The notes under the pieces were generated by a model. That model was not told where the DNA came from. It worked only from the letters and a program-made list of their open reading frames with translations, and did no database searches. Positions 14,247-21,898 of a DNA stretch of 37,505 nucleotides are shown one piece after another (position 1 is the stretch's first letter; each line of letters begins with the position of its first letter). Source of the stretch: a virus; IMG/VR virus record IMGVR_UViG_3300031876_000003, positions 1 through 37,505 of that record; one strand, 5' to 3'. Both the position numbers and the translations under genes were made by a program.

Positions 14247-14845
14247 TTGTTAACCTCCCACTTCTTAGCATAGTATTTGTACATCTCTTCAGGTCCCAGC
14301 CCAAGTTCAACAAGCAACAACCTAAACAGGGCACGCCAGGCATCTAATAATAGACCGTAAAATCGGTTCTTGTCAGTTGGTACCTGTGTCTGCTTATGAG
14401 GCTTGTTCTTTAGGCAATTAGCTGCTAAACCTAAGTAGTAGACAACAGACCAAGCAGCTGCATCTAGTCCCACAGAATCAACTGGTACTGGGTCGTTATG
14501 CACATCTCGCAAACAGTTCTGAACATCCTCGGGACTCATATTAGTTAGTATGCCCGCTCCTTCTACTAAGAAGTGAAGGGCGTCCATTACTTCTTCTACT
14601 ACATGTAATTTATCCTGTTGACATTCTACTGCTTCGGTAAGTTCCTCAGTAACTCGCCAGAACATATCCTTGATTCTGTACTGAACCCGAGGATTGTCTA
14701 AGTTGTAAGGAGGCTTGGGCGCAATAGGCATGCCCAAGACCTCGTTCTCTATCTGGTCATATTTTGTTATTAGGATTTGCTGATACTCGAAGAGCTCGGC
14801 CATGCTATTGGGAGCCCTATCAAGATTTACGTCATTTATGTTCAT
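14222..14845 (-). CDS. All-alpha NTP pyrophosphatase, dUTPase/dCTPase-like
   Basis: A 207-residue protein with the metal-binding signature of the MazG/dimeric-dUTPase superfamily: 'TEELTEAVE' (E67, E68, E71) and 'EEVMDALHFLVE' (E84/E85, D88), and the C-terminal 'KWEVNKWRQNTRY' resembling the K...N..RQ..GY end of dimeric dUTPases and T4 gp56 dCTPase-dUTPase. It should hydrolyse a dNTP (dUTP and/or dCTP) to dNMP and pyrophosphate. That would supply dUMP or dCMP to the TS-fold enzymes encoded next door and remove the unmodified triphosphate. There is an unusual insertion (about 115-165) between the conserved halves. SD AAGGAG 9 nt before ATG. Substrate is inferred. Confidence 0.72.
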   Translation of the reverse strand: MNINDVNLDRAPNSMAELFEYQQILITKYDQIENEVLGMPIAPKPPYNLDNPRVQYRIKDMFWRVTEELTEAVECQQDKLHVVEEVMDALHFLVEGAGILTNMSPEDVQNCLRDVHNDPVPVDSVGLDAAAWSVVYYLGLAANCLKNKPHKQTQVPTDKNRFYGLLLDAWRALFRLLLVELGLGPEEMYKYYAKKWEVNKWRQNTRY

Positions 14846-14874
14846 GGGTATTTACTCCTTAGATTTGTGATTGA

Positions 14875-15363
14875 TTATTCTCTGTCATAATAACCCCCAA
14901 GTGCCAGATAATAGCCTAAGACACAATAGCCAATAATATCCTCCAGCTCTCGAGTAATTGATTCTACCATGCCCGAAATCTCATCTAGGGGCAAGTCGGG
15001 ATTTAGCTGATTCTTTACGCGCCAGAGTTTGCCCACGATTCTTACTAAGGGTTCTAGAGTTCTTACCATTAGTAAAGGCTCTAAGCCATAAACTAAATGC
15101 TTGGACAACAGAAATCGACTGAACTCTATATGGTTCAAACCAGTAGGCACGGTTAGTTTATACAGTTGGATACCTACAGAACCCATCAACAAATAGAACC
15201 TGTCCCAGGTTAAGGGTCGAGGCACGCTCGCCATATTATTTGCCAGTTTGATATAGGTGTCTAGAAACGCAGGTGTTAGTTCTACAGATGGAGTTGATAG
15301 AGACTCTATCTCTTTCAGCGCAACTAAGATTGGCTCGGGCTTGGTAAATAGATACCCAACCAT
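14875..15363 (-). CDS. Helical protein, weakly Nmad1/DUF1599-like
   Basis: A 162-residue, mostly helical protein. The segment 'LVRIVGKLWRVKNQ' followed by 'ESITRELEDIIGYCVLGYYL' resembles the layout of DUF1599 (nucleotide modification associated domain 1): a K.xRL helix followed by ..D..GY.L. The similarity is weak and the expected second Asp is replaced. If real, it would be a nucleotide-binding accessory of the modification island. The start is set by GGAGC 7 nt upstream, inside the end of the ssDNA-binding gene, with a 1-nt gap between the genes. Otherwise unknown. Confidence 0.45.
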   Translation of the reverse strand: MVGYLFTKPEPILVALKEIESLSTPSVELTPAFLDTYIKLANNMASVPRPLTWDRFYLLMGSVGIQLYKLTVPTGLNHIEFSRFLLSKHLVYGLEPLLMVRTLEPLVRIVGKLWRVKNQLNPDLPLDEISGMVESITRELEDIIGYCVLGYYLALGGYYDRE

Positions 15364-15364
15364 T

Positions 15365-16177
15365 TTACTGGCTCCTAATAGCTTTTATTACTCTTCGGAT
15401 TAGTTTAGTTGGTTCGTTAAAACGTCCCGTCAGACCGTGGTAGTCAGCCAAGTCACAGAGTAGCTCCTCTGACGAGCCATAGTTATCCGGGTCGAAGGCG
15501 TTATCTGATTCTTTTGCTAGCTTAAGAACTAACTTGCGTTCCTCCTTGCTTAATTTGCCCTTCAAACTTACTGCAGGGGTTCTATCTTTCTCGGTCTCAT
15601 CTTTATTGTCAGATTTGGCCCCCCGCTGCTTCTTACTATTGCCACCAGAAGTCTTTTCAGGGTCTACATCAATATCTATATTGTTAGCGCCAAGTAACGT
15701 AGTAGACTCATCCTCAGTTAAATCATCGGTCACTTCGTTAGCATCAAGAGCCTTAATTATCTTCTTGTTGCTAAATTCTCTAACTTCTCCTGTATCTTGT
15801 GACTTTCTCTTACGAGTAGAAACTTGGAGTAACAAGTACGTCGGTCCCCCCAGGATTTCCTCTATTACCTTGTAGAACTCTTTCTTACTCCCAGGCACTT
15901 CATACCCAAGCCTCCCCAGAGTACCTTTGAAGAATGAGACTCCATTCTCCGTGTCCAAACCATCATGTTTGAATATATGACGAGCTCTATGCTCTCCCTC
16001 CAACACGACACAGTCCCAAGAACACTGAAGCCGACCACTTGATTGCGACTCATTAAGTGCCATTCCCACTACTTTACAGGGATACCTACCATTGGGCACT
16101 TCCTGGTAGTCCCGAGGCTCACTATCACCCCAGTAATCATCGAACATTTTATCTAGCGCTTCATCTAATGAACTCAT
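15365..16177 (-). CDS. DUF669-like ssDNA-binding protein
   Basis: A 270-residue protein. Residues 25-140 follow the DUF669 phage pattern: 'VPNGRYPCKVVGMALNESQS', 'LQCSWDCVVLEGEHRARHIF', then 'FKGTLGRLGYEVPG'. This family has an OB-like fold and is treated as a phage single-strand-binding protein, encoded beside recombinases and replication genes. Residues 145-205 are acidic and low-complexity (linker), and the last 65 residues form a separate helical domain starting 'KLSKEERKLVLKLAKES'. That domain replaces the usual acidic tail. SD AAGGAG 7 nt before ATG. The upstream neighbour is the Sak4-like ATPase, a usual partner. Confidence 0.7.
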   Translation of the reverse strand: MSSLDEALDKMFDDYWGDSEPRDYQEVPNGRYPCKVVGMALNESQSSGRLQCSWDCVVLEGEHRARHIFKHDGLDTENGVSFFKGTLGRLGYEVPGSKKEFYKVIEEILGGPTYLLLQVSTRKRKSQDTGEVREFSNKKIIKALDANEVTDDLTEDESTTLLGANNIDIDVDPEKTSGGNSKKQRGAKSDNKDETEKDRTPAVSLKGKLSKEERKLVLKLAKESDNAFDPDNYGSSEELLCDLADYHGLTGRFNEPTKLIRRVIKAIRSQ

Positions 16178-16208
16178 AGTTTAGCTCCTTAAAAAAAAAT
16201 AGTTGTTC

Positions 16209-16931
16209 TTATCTACTAACCCGAGCTCTGCCAAAAGTGGCAACAAAGTCCAGGCCTTTTAGCAATTCCCAGCCAGACTCAGGATGGGTACGTAGAGTGC
16301 GGTCTTTAGCGTAAATAGACTCAGTGGGCTGTGTGGTAATTATGCGTATCTGGCCAGTCTTGATAGTTCGAAAACCACAATACCCCACAATGTCACAAAT
16401 TGGAATTACTACCTTCCAGGCTCCTTTTGACAGGTCTGGCATTATTCTCTCAGTCTCTATTTTTCTCATTCGCAAAGTTTTTATAGATTCGTGTGCAATT
16501 AGCACTAGCCCCGTGCCCAGATTTAGAATACGTTGTAGTAACTTCCAGAGCTCCTTGCGGTGAGCTCTCCAGCCTTTGCCAAATCCTACCTCCTCCAAAG
16601 AATCAACTCCTAACTGACTACAAACGTGCAGTTCTACTATGTTACTAATATCATCGACATGATCTAGAGCAACCATATCATAAGCTAACTCACCCTTTCT
16701 TTTTTGGTTCTCTAACATTGTTATTACCCGGTCGATCTCTTGCCAAGTGCCTACTTCAACTCTTAATGCCTTAAGATGACGGCTTCCTCTGTCAGTAGAG
16801 ATGAAAAGTACGTTGTCTGCCAAACCATTAGTGAATGTACTCTTCCCAACTCCTGGAGGCCCGTATACCAAAATAATATGATCCTTAACAGATCCAGTGA
16901 TAGTAGTTTTTTTAGTGGGTAAAGTTATCAT
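16209..16931 (-). CDS. Sak4-like RecA-type ATPase (AAA_24)
   Basis: A 240-residue P-loop ATPase: Walker A 'VYGPPGVGKSTF' (K30, S31), 'NVLFISTDRGSRHLKAL', Walker B 'YDMVALDHVDDI' (D90), and 'GLVLIAHES' as sensor strand. This is the order in the phage Sak4 / AAA_24 group of single-strand-annealing, RecA-core proteins. It likely works with the adjacent ssDNA-binding protein and PD-(D/E)XK nuclease in recombination-dependent replication. Strong SD GGAGGAG 6 nt before ATG; the start overlaps the previous stop (ATGA). Length is normal for Sak4 proteins. Confidence 0.82.
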   Translation of the reverse strand: MITLPTKKTTITGSVKDHIILVYGPPGVGKSTFTNGLADNVLFISTDRGSRHLKALRVEVGTWQEIDRVITMLENQKRKGELAYDMVALDHVDDISNIVELHVCSQLGVDSLEEVGFGKGWRAHRKELWKLLQRILNLGTGLVLIAHESIKTLRMRKIETERIMPDLSKGAWKVVIPICDIVGYCGFRTIKTGQIRIITTQPTESIYAKDRTLRTHPESGWELLKGLDFVATFGRARVSR

Positions 16932-17944
16932 TCTTGACTCCTCCTATTATATGTACTCTGCTCATAGAAGTGCGCCGTACCGAGATCAAGCCCGCTTATG
17001 CACAGTTCCAAGTAAGGACAGTTACGATGATATAGGTCACATATGGTATCATGACAAGGCCAGGCCTCCGGACCAGCAAACCTGAGCCTGCCGATTGTAC
17101 GCAGGTGTGATAGATACTCCTCATTAGTTAGCACTAGGTCTCGTTCAAAAGACTCAAGATCCTCAGGATTGAAAGTGAGTGTCTCTCTCTTAAAATAGAA
17201 GTCATATCGAGCCGCTTTCAAGTAATCCTTCTTAATCCTGTCCCGGAAGGCCTCCGAGGACTCGGCAGACCTCTTTCTTAGTTTACATTTTCTTACAATG
17301 TTATAAATTACTTTGACAGGCTTCAGTTTGCAGTGAGGGTCGTTTCTGAGGCCCCAAATATACCCCCTGACTTCAGTGTCCAGGGGTAGTCGCTCGGAAT
17401 AGGCTTCATTAGGGTTGCCTAAAAACTTGTGCTCGAAAATAACAGCTTTACCTGACTTCCTATCGCAGGGCACCCAGTCAACTCTACCACGGAACTCAAA
17501 GCCCAGTTTACTAGTTGGCACACTAAAGTTGGCCTCTGCTGACTTGGAATTAAATTGCCAATGAGCCTTGTCTATGTCATAATACTGGGCATAGCCTAAT
17601 AACATGCCTTCCACTGTAGCAAAACTACGCATTAGGTTGTCATAATCGTCCTGGTCATAAAACTTAGAGGACTTACTCAAAACTCCAGCCCAGTGTTCCA
17701 CCAATTGTTTGGCAATAGTTTTCATACCTCTACAGCCACTGTTGTACCACTTAGCCAAACCTTCATGGTTGATTGCACCTATTACAAGAGGAGGCTCTGT
17801 TGCCTTGGGTCGCAGCCCTAATATAGTAGACCAATAAAATTTCCGCTTGCAAAGTCTAAATACTTTCAGCTTAGAAATAGACCACTTAGGCTGTGCTGGC
17901 GGCTTTCGAAGCTCAAAGGGCTGATGCAACTTGATTAGTCTCAC
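16928..17944 (-). CDS. PD-(D/E)XK nuclease, RecB/Cas4-like with Fe-S cysteines
   Basis: A 338-residue protein starting at GTG 17944, chosen for the GGGAGG 6 nt upstream; the frame extends 21 codons further but without a ribosome site. Motifs: 'SKLKVFRLCKRKFYWS' (Cys32), 'GAINHEGLAKW', catalytic 'GRVDWV' (D156) and 'AVIFEHKF' (E171, K173), and a C-terminal cluster 'CHDTICDLYHRNCPYLELC'. One N-terminal and three C-terminal cysteines are the AddB/Cas4 arrangement for a [4Fe-4S] cluster. It should be a 5'-3' or end-processing DNA exonuclease feeding the Sak4-like annealing system. It overlaps the SNF2 helicase gene by 32 nt. This is a phage recombination gene; there is no CRISPR array nearby. Confidence 0.83.
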   Translation of the reverse strand: MRLIKLHQPFELRKPPAQPKWSISKLKVFRLCKRKFYWSTILGLRPKATEPPLVIGAINHEGLAKWYNSGCRGMKTIAKQLVEHWAGVLSKSSKFYDQDDYDNLMRSFATVEGMLLGYAQYYDIDKAHWQFNSKSAEANFSVPTSKLGFEFRGRVDWVPCDRKSGKAVIFEHKFLGNPNEAYSERLPLDTEVRGYIWGLRNDPHCKLKPVKVIYNIVRKCKLRKRSAESSEAFRDRIKKDYLKAARYDFYFKRETLTFNPEDLESFERDLVLTNEEYLSHLRTIGRLRFAGPEAWPCHDTICDLYHRNCPYLELCISGLDLGTAHFYEQSTYNRRSQE

Positions 17945-19325
17945 TATACGCCTCCCGTAAGTCCTGTAGAATCTTATCTGAAGACTGTTGTAATATATAG
18001 GACGCAAGTGACTTCTTGCGTTGTAAACACTTTAACACTAGTAAGTCCACGGACCCCTCAGTCAATAGATCCCAGTAGGTAATCAGCGAGTGCTTCTGTG
18101 AGCCTTCTCGGCAGATCCGAGCTTCTGACTGGATGCGGGACTCACCCCGGTAGGAATTAGAGAAGTAGACTGCTGTATCTGCCACTATTAGCTCGTTCAT
18201 ACCCAGCCCGGAGTCGACCTGTCCTATGAACCAGTGTACAGAACTGTCGGTAGCGAAGGATACCCTGGCTGCTATGTTAGCTTCCTTTGAGTTGGAGCCA
18301 TAATAGGTAACGGCCTTAACTTTTAACTTCTTACTAAGCTCATAGATTTTATCAATCTCGGCCAACCATGTACACCAGATCACCAGCTTTGGCTTGTTAA
18401 GCAAATAATCTGGGCTAGTCAATAACTCCTCCAACAATTTTAGTTTGGAAGAGTTTAACCACTTGATGGATCTATCTGATAGCCATTTGTTAGACGGACC
18501 ATAGATAAAACCAGAGGCTACCTGTCTCAGTTTAGTAAGCCGTTGTAGTGTATTGTTAAGTTCTATAGTTCTACCCTTATGTGTCTCATATTCCCATTTA
18601 TTGAGCAGAGATTCATAATACCTTTGCTGAAGCCCGCTCATGGGCACAAATTTAGTCAAATATCTCTTAGAAGGCAGTTTGACACGGGGACACTCAGTAA
18701 ATACTATGGGCTGGATCAAGTTTCTGATTTGTTGGCGAGCCCCATGTCTTATATACCAGCCAGGGCCTGACTTAATATAATACCTATTTTTGAACTTCCA
18801 ATAGCTATAGCCCAATGTATATCCATCATCTACGAAGAGACACTGGCTAAATAGATCAATAGGCTCCTCCGTAGCAGGTGTACCTGTCAACGCCAAGCGA
18901 ACGGGAATACGCCGAGTTGATCTTATGATAGCTTTAGTCCTAAGTGTTCTCCAGTCTTTGATCTTATGACTTTCATCTACTATAGCTGCTGTAAAGCCCG
19001 AGCTCGACACTTCCTTAACAAACTTTCTCACCAAGTCATGTGTAATCAGAGTCCATTGGGATAGAGGCCTATGAAACACTGGAGCATCTTCGAAGGATCT
19101 AACGTAGCTTATGTGATCAGGAGATATACCCCACTTAGTAAGCTCAAGCGTCCAAGTCACAAAATCATCACGTCGGCAAATAATCAAATTATAGTCTAAA
19201 TCTCTCGTGGCATCTATCGCTATTCGAGTCTTACCAGTTCCGGGGGGTAGGAATATTCCGGCCTGGCCTCTACGAGACCTAATAAAGTCAAGAGCTTTGA
19301 TTTGATGCTCCATTAGTTCTTGCAT
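17913..19325 (-). CDS. SNF2-family DEAD-like helicase/translocase
   Basis: A 470-residue SF2 protein. Start set at ATG 19325 because AGGTGAT lies 5 nt upstream; a GTG three codons earlier overlaps that site. Motifs: I 'FLPPGTGKTRIAIDA', II 'AAIVDESHKIKD' (DESH), III 'RLALTGTPA', and VI 'QSEARICREGSQKHSLITYW', the SNF2 form of the arginine-finger motif. No RING or other insertion is seen and the protein is short, as is usual for phage SNF2 translocases. It is predicted to move on double-stranded DNA and remodel or displace proteins during replication or recombination. Neighbours are the nuclease (downstream, overlapping) and an HD hydrolase. Confidence 0.88.
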   Translation of the reverse strand: MQELMEHQIKALDFIRSRRGQAGIFLPPGTGKTRIAIDATRDLDYNLIICRRDDFVTWTLELTKWGISPDHISYVRSFEDAPVFHRPLSQWTLITHDLVRKFVKEVSSSGFTAAIVDESHKIKDWRTLRTKAIIRSTRRIPVRLALTGTPATEEPIDLFSQCLFVDDGYTLGYSYWKFKNRYYIKSGPGWYIRHGARQQIRNLIQPIVFTECPRVKLPSKRYLTKFVPMSGLQQRYYESLLNKWEYETHKGRTIELNNTLQRLTKLRQVASGFIYGPSNKWLSDRSIKWLNSSKLKLLEELLTSPDYLLNKPKLVIWCTWLAEIDKIYELSKKLKVKAVTYYGSNSKEANIAARVSFATDSSVHWFIGQVDSGLGMNELIVADTAVYFSNSYRGESRIQSEARICREGSQKHSLITYWDLLTEGSVDLLVLKCLQRKKSLASYILQQSSDKILQDLREAYSETNQVASAL

Positions 19326-19334
19326 AGTAATCAC

Positions 19335-19907
19335 CTATGTCTCAACTTCGGTATCGACAGAACTTTTCCATCCATAGCCGTAGTATAACTCAAGAAACTT
19401 CTGTTCAGCCTCGCTGGCTGACTGGGGTATTATGACTGTATTACTATGCAAGGGAGGTATCTCCGGGCAACCAAAGCAAAAACTAGATTTCTCCAGTGAT
19501 ACTAACTCTTGCTCCTTATGTTTTATCATCTCAAGAACCTGAATAGTTGGGGTCAAGCCAAAGCGTCTATAGATAATAGTTTGGATTTCACTTTCTAGTT
19601 GAGTTAAGCCTATTATTCTACTACTATATTTAACATCCTTGATTATGTCCCCCGTGTAGGCCTCAGAAGCATCATGAAGTAGAGCTATAACCGCTAGCCT
19701 ACTACGAACCCACTTGTACTTCATCATCGAGTATAGATTATTGGACAAAATACAAGAGTGTTGTGCCACCGAATAGTGTACTCGGCAGTGCCCACCATAT
19801 CGACATATTAGTGAGAGCGCGTGGGCTATATCCTCGATATGTACTTGGTTGGGCTGTAACCCAGTATCAAGATTCAACCTCTCACCCATAGGATAAGTTA
19901 CAATCAT
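19335..19907 (-). CDS. HD phosphohydrolase, DatZ/YfbR-like
   Basis: A 190-residue HD-domain protein; start at ATG 19907 with AGGAG 8 nt upstream. Conserved features: 'VHIEDIAHALSLICRYGGHC', 'HYSVAQHS' (first metal His), 'ALLHDASEAYTGDI' (His-Asp pair) and later Asp/Glu residues. This layout matches the phage HD hydrolases that include the dATP triphosphohydrolase DatZ and bacterial YfbR-type deoxynucleotidases. It should remove phosphate(s) from a deoxynucleotide. Substrate cannot be read from the sequence. DatZ works in phages that replace adenine by 2-aminoadenine, but no PurZ is seen in this window, and such HD proteins are widespread without it. Confidence 0.78.
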   Translation of the reverse strand: MIVTYPMGERLNLDTGLQPNQVHIEDIAHALSLICRYGGHCRVHYSVAQHSCILSNNLYSMMKYKWVRSRLAVIALLHDASEAYTGDIIKDVKYSSRIIGLTQLESEIQTIIYRRFGLTPTIQVLEMIKHKEQELVSLEKSSFCFGCPEIPPLHSNTVIIPQSASEAEQKFLELYYGYGWKSSVDTEVET

Positions 19908-19908
19908 T

Positions 19909-20307
19909 TTAATCACTCCTGCTTAACAAATACCTTGCCACAATGAGAGCATACCTGCCACTTCTTGTTAGGCTGTGTAGCAAATTTGCCACTGTTCCAT
20001 CTACTACCTCATTCAGCTTAGCTCTGTTACCATATACCATAAGCGCAGCAGAGTTATATGCCAGAGCAGCCTCTTTTGGTGTGTCAAATATACCTAAGTA
20101 CACGCAACGCTGTTTATAGGTTATGCGAGCAACCCACCTTTGCCTACTTCTACATACACCTCTATATCCTGTTTTATTAAGGAAAAACCTTTGCTGATTG
20201 GCTTCAGAAATTGTACGACGTGGGCCAAAGAGCTGGTCAAGGTCTACCTTGGAGGACTGGTCTCGCAACTCCTCCAATGTAATAGGTAGTTTATAATTAT
20301 CTTGCAT
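19909..20307 (-). CDS. AP2-domain protein, probable frameshifted C-terminus
   Basis: A 132-residue protein with an AP2 DNA-binding domain at about 50-100: 'GYRGVCRSRQRWVARITY', 'YLGIFDTPKEAALAYNSAAL', 'GNRAKLN'. In phages AP2 usually accompanies an HNH homing nuclease, but no HNH is seen here. After 'RAKLNE' the encoded tail is unremarkable, whereas the -1 frame reads 'NKKWQVCSHCGKVFVKQE' and stops at 19913-19915, a plausible CxxC zinc knuckle. This suggests that the gene suffered a one-base shift near 19995, or is read by frameshifting; no slippery heptamer is visible. SD AGGAG 9 nt before ATG. It may act as a DNA-binding regulator or be a homing-nuclease relic. Confidence 0.65.
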   Translation of the reverse strand: MQDNYKLPITLEELRDQSSKVDLDQLFGPRRTISEANQQRFFLNKTGYRGVCRSRQRWVARITYKQRCVYLGIFDTPKEAALAYNSAALMVYGNRAKLNEVVDGTVANLLHSLTRSGRYALIVARYLLSRSD

Positions 20308-20402
20308 TAGTAAAAAGCTCCTGTAACAATGCTGTAAATTTTATTAACTACTACTATCGCTCCGCTCCTGTAATAATAAACTATGGACTTAAATATGACT
20401 TC

Positions 20403-21269
20403 CTAACTTTTAACACCAGGCACCTCTACTTCTGACTCTTGAACCGACCAAATACAGTGCCGACTATATACGTCCTCGTCACCACAACGTATGAGACTAC
20501 CACCGATTTGGGGTAGTGTTCGTCTTGCCCCGGCAACACGATAGGTTAAAGGGGTTCGCAGCTGCCATCCAGCAGTAGTACAGGCTGTGGCAAACCCGTA
20601 CCGCTCACCCTTCTTCACCCTCACTCTAGTCTCACAACTTCTATGACGGTGGGAGCGCACTATACAGTCCGGGGGCTCAGTGCCCCATCTAGCAGCCTCG
20701 GTATACATCTGCTCCAATTCTTTTTGGATGGCTGAAGTCTCGTAAGCCAAACTACCAGATATGCTAATATGATGTGTTAGGTGTACTAGTCCTATTCCAA
20801 TACGAATCCAGAGTTCCCAGCGTGAATACTGCCCTGCTTCATTTGGTATAGCGCCCGAACGCTTGGCCAGCAATTCTTCATATTCTCCAGCCTTGCCACC
20901 ATGTGCCTCAGTGCCTCGCAGGTAATAGAGGCCTTTGGACCGAGCTATATAGGGCTTGAGTAGAGATTCTGTTAGATTCAACTGGTCTGCTATATTACTG
21001 GAGATCAATGTATTGACATCGTGGTGTAGACCATCCAATGCATCACCGTTAACTGCTATTACATAGGGTTCTCCGCGACAGACTACTGGTACCCACTTAT
21101 CCCAAAAGAACTGCCAACAATCGAATAACATCATCTGATACTTTGTGGGCTGGTAGTAGGCTCCTCCATCTAATAGAACGGGCTCCTTAGTGCAAAGGCC
21201 ATAGCGACAGCCTGCATGTAAGTCTGAGACTACGATCAAGTTATTGATGGAACTTCGGGGGCCATTCAT
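20403..21269 (-). CDS. Calcineurin-like metallophosphoesterase
   Basis: A 288-residue protein. Start at ATG 21269, favoured because GGGAGG lies 7 nt upstream and because it overlaps the previous stop as ATGA; another ATG two codons earlier abuts the SD. Motifs: 'LIVVSDLHAG' (D-x-H), 'AVNGDALDGLHHD' (GDxxD), 'YYLRGTEAHGG' (in place of GNHE), 'LVHLTHHIS' and 'CIVRSHRHR' (GHxH-like). This is the metal-dependent phosphoesterase fold seen in phage DNA- or RNA-processing enzymes and Mre11 relatives. No capping or SbcC partner is present. A DNA phosphodiesterase or nucleotide phosphatase is possible; substrate unknown. Confidence 0.78.
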   Translation of the reverse strand: MNGPRSSINNLIVVSDLHAGCRYGLCTKEPVLLDGGAYYQPTKYQMMLFDCWQFFWDKWVPVVCRGEPYVIAVNGDALDGLHHDVNTLISSNIADQLNLTESLLKPYIARSKGLYYLRGTEAHGGKAGEYEELLAKRSGAIPNEAGQYSRWELWIRIGIGLVHLTHHISISGSLAYETSAIQKELEQMYTEAARWGTEPPDCIVRSHRHRSCETRVRVKKGERYGFATACTTAGWQLRTPLTYRVAGARRTLPQIGGSLIRCGDEDVYSRHCIWSVQESEVEVPGVKS

Positions 21270-21430
21270 GTCCATACCTCCCTAATTATCTTAATTAGTT
21301 GCACGTTGTCATGTAATACCCCAGCCAGCACTTTGTTAGAAATCTGCTTGCTCTCGGCCTGCTCTTTGAGTTCCTTTTCGGAAACTAACTGGAGTCGATA
21401 GCTAGTCCAGGGTATTTTGACGGTTTTCAT
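21266..21430 (-). CDS. Small protein (54 aa), overlapping both neighbours
   Basis: Reads MKTVKIPWTSYRLQLVSEKE and continues to 54 residues, ending in a helix with Lys, Ile and Arg. The start overlaps the previous stop (ATGA), and its TGA overlaps the next ATG, so it fills exactly the space between two genes. SD GGAG lies 6 nt upstream. The N-terminal 'IPWTSYRLQLVSEKELK' resembles the short phage proteins that sit beside phosphoesterase genes, but I cannot name it. Its exact fit argues strongly that it is translated. Confidence 0.6.
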   Translation of the reverse strand: MKTVKIPWTSYRLQLVSEKELKEQAESKQISNKVLAGVLHDNVQLIKIIREVWT

Positions 21431-21657
21431 TTATCACTCCTACGTCGACTAGGTGAGTAGTCCAGGCATATATTTGTGGTCGCCCCCGGGCCAGGAAAAT
21501 CACAAGTAAATATTCTAGCCTCTGCTAGATGAGCTAAGCAGATGATCTTGCCTATACTATTTTTGCGTTTCTTCCATAACACTTGGCTACTACACCACTT
21601 CCCTTTGAACCTGAAGTAGCATTGGTGACGATAAACTGGTTCATTCACTAAAGCCAT
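21427..21657 (-). CDS. Small Cys/His protein, possible zinc finger
   Basis: A 76-residue protein with GAGGAG 6 nt before ATG. Cysteines and histidines occur as 'YRHQCYFRFKGKWC', 'IICLAHLAEARIFTC' and 'TNICLDY', consistent with one zinc site (CxxxxxxxxC...CxxH type). The C-terminus is Arg/Ser-rich. It overlaps its upstream neighbour by 17 nt and its downstream neighbour by 4 nt. Role unknown; many phage early operons carry such zinc-binding proteins that bind host transcription or replication factors. Confidence 0.55.
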   Translation of the reverse strand: MALVNEPVYRHQCYFRFKGKWCSSQVLWKKRKNSIGKIICLAHLAEARIFTCDFPGPGATTNICLDYSPSRRRSDK

Positions 21658-21898
21658 AAAATCTCCTCGACCTACTGAAAGTGCTACATAGTACCTCCAG
21701 CCAGACTAGGGTATAAAGCCCGACTGGCACTAGCATCAGATACTGACGAGAGCTTATATACAACAATGTATAGAATATTTGGCCGACCAAACCAAGTATA
21801 CCACTTGCTCGTTTGCAATTTCTACTATCACGACTAATCAACCAGACTGCAGGCACACTTATGCTGGTTATTAGGATTTGATATAACAAATTATTCAT
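21641..21898 (-). CDS. Small integral membrane protein
   Basis: An 85-residue protein with three likely membrane helices: residues 3-20 ('LLYQILITSISVPAVWLI'), about 30-48 ('RASGILGLVGQIFYTLLY') and about 52-72 ('YLMLVPVGLYTLVWLEVL'). The loops are basic. The pattern of a first helix followed by a 'G.vgQ..w' helix resembles a small phage membrane family sometimes next to nucleotide-metabolism genes, but I cannot assign a name. It is not an obvious holin: there is no endolysin nearby and it sits in the early operon. It overlaps both neighbours. Confidence 0.55.
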   Translation of the reverse strand: MNNLLYQILITSISVPAVWLISRDSRNCKRASGILGLVGQIFYTLLYISSRQYLMLVPVGLYTLVWLEVLCSTFSRSRRFYGFSE

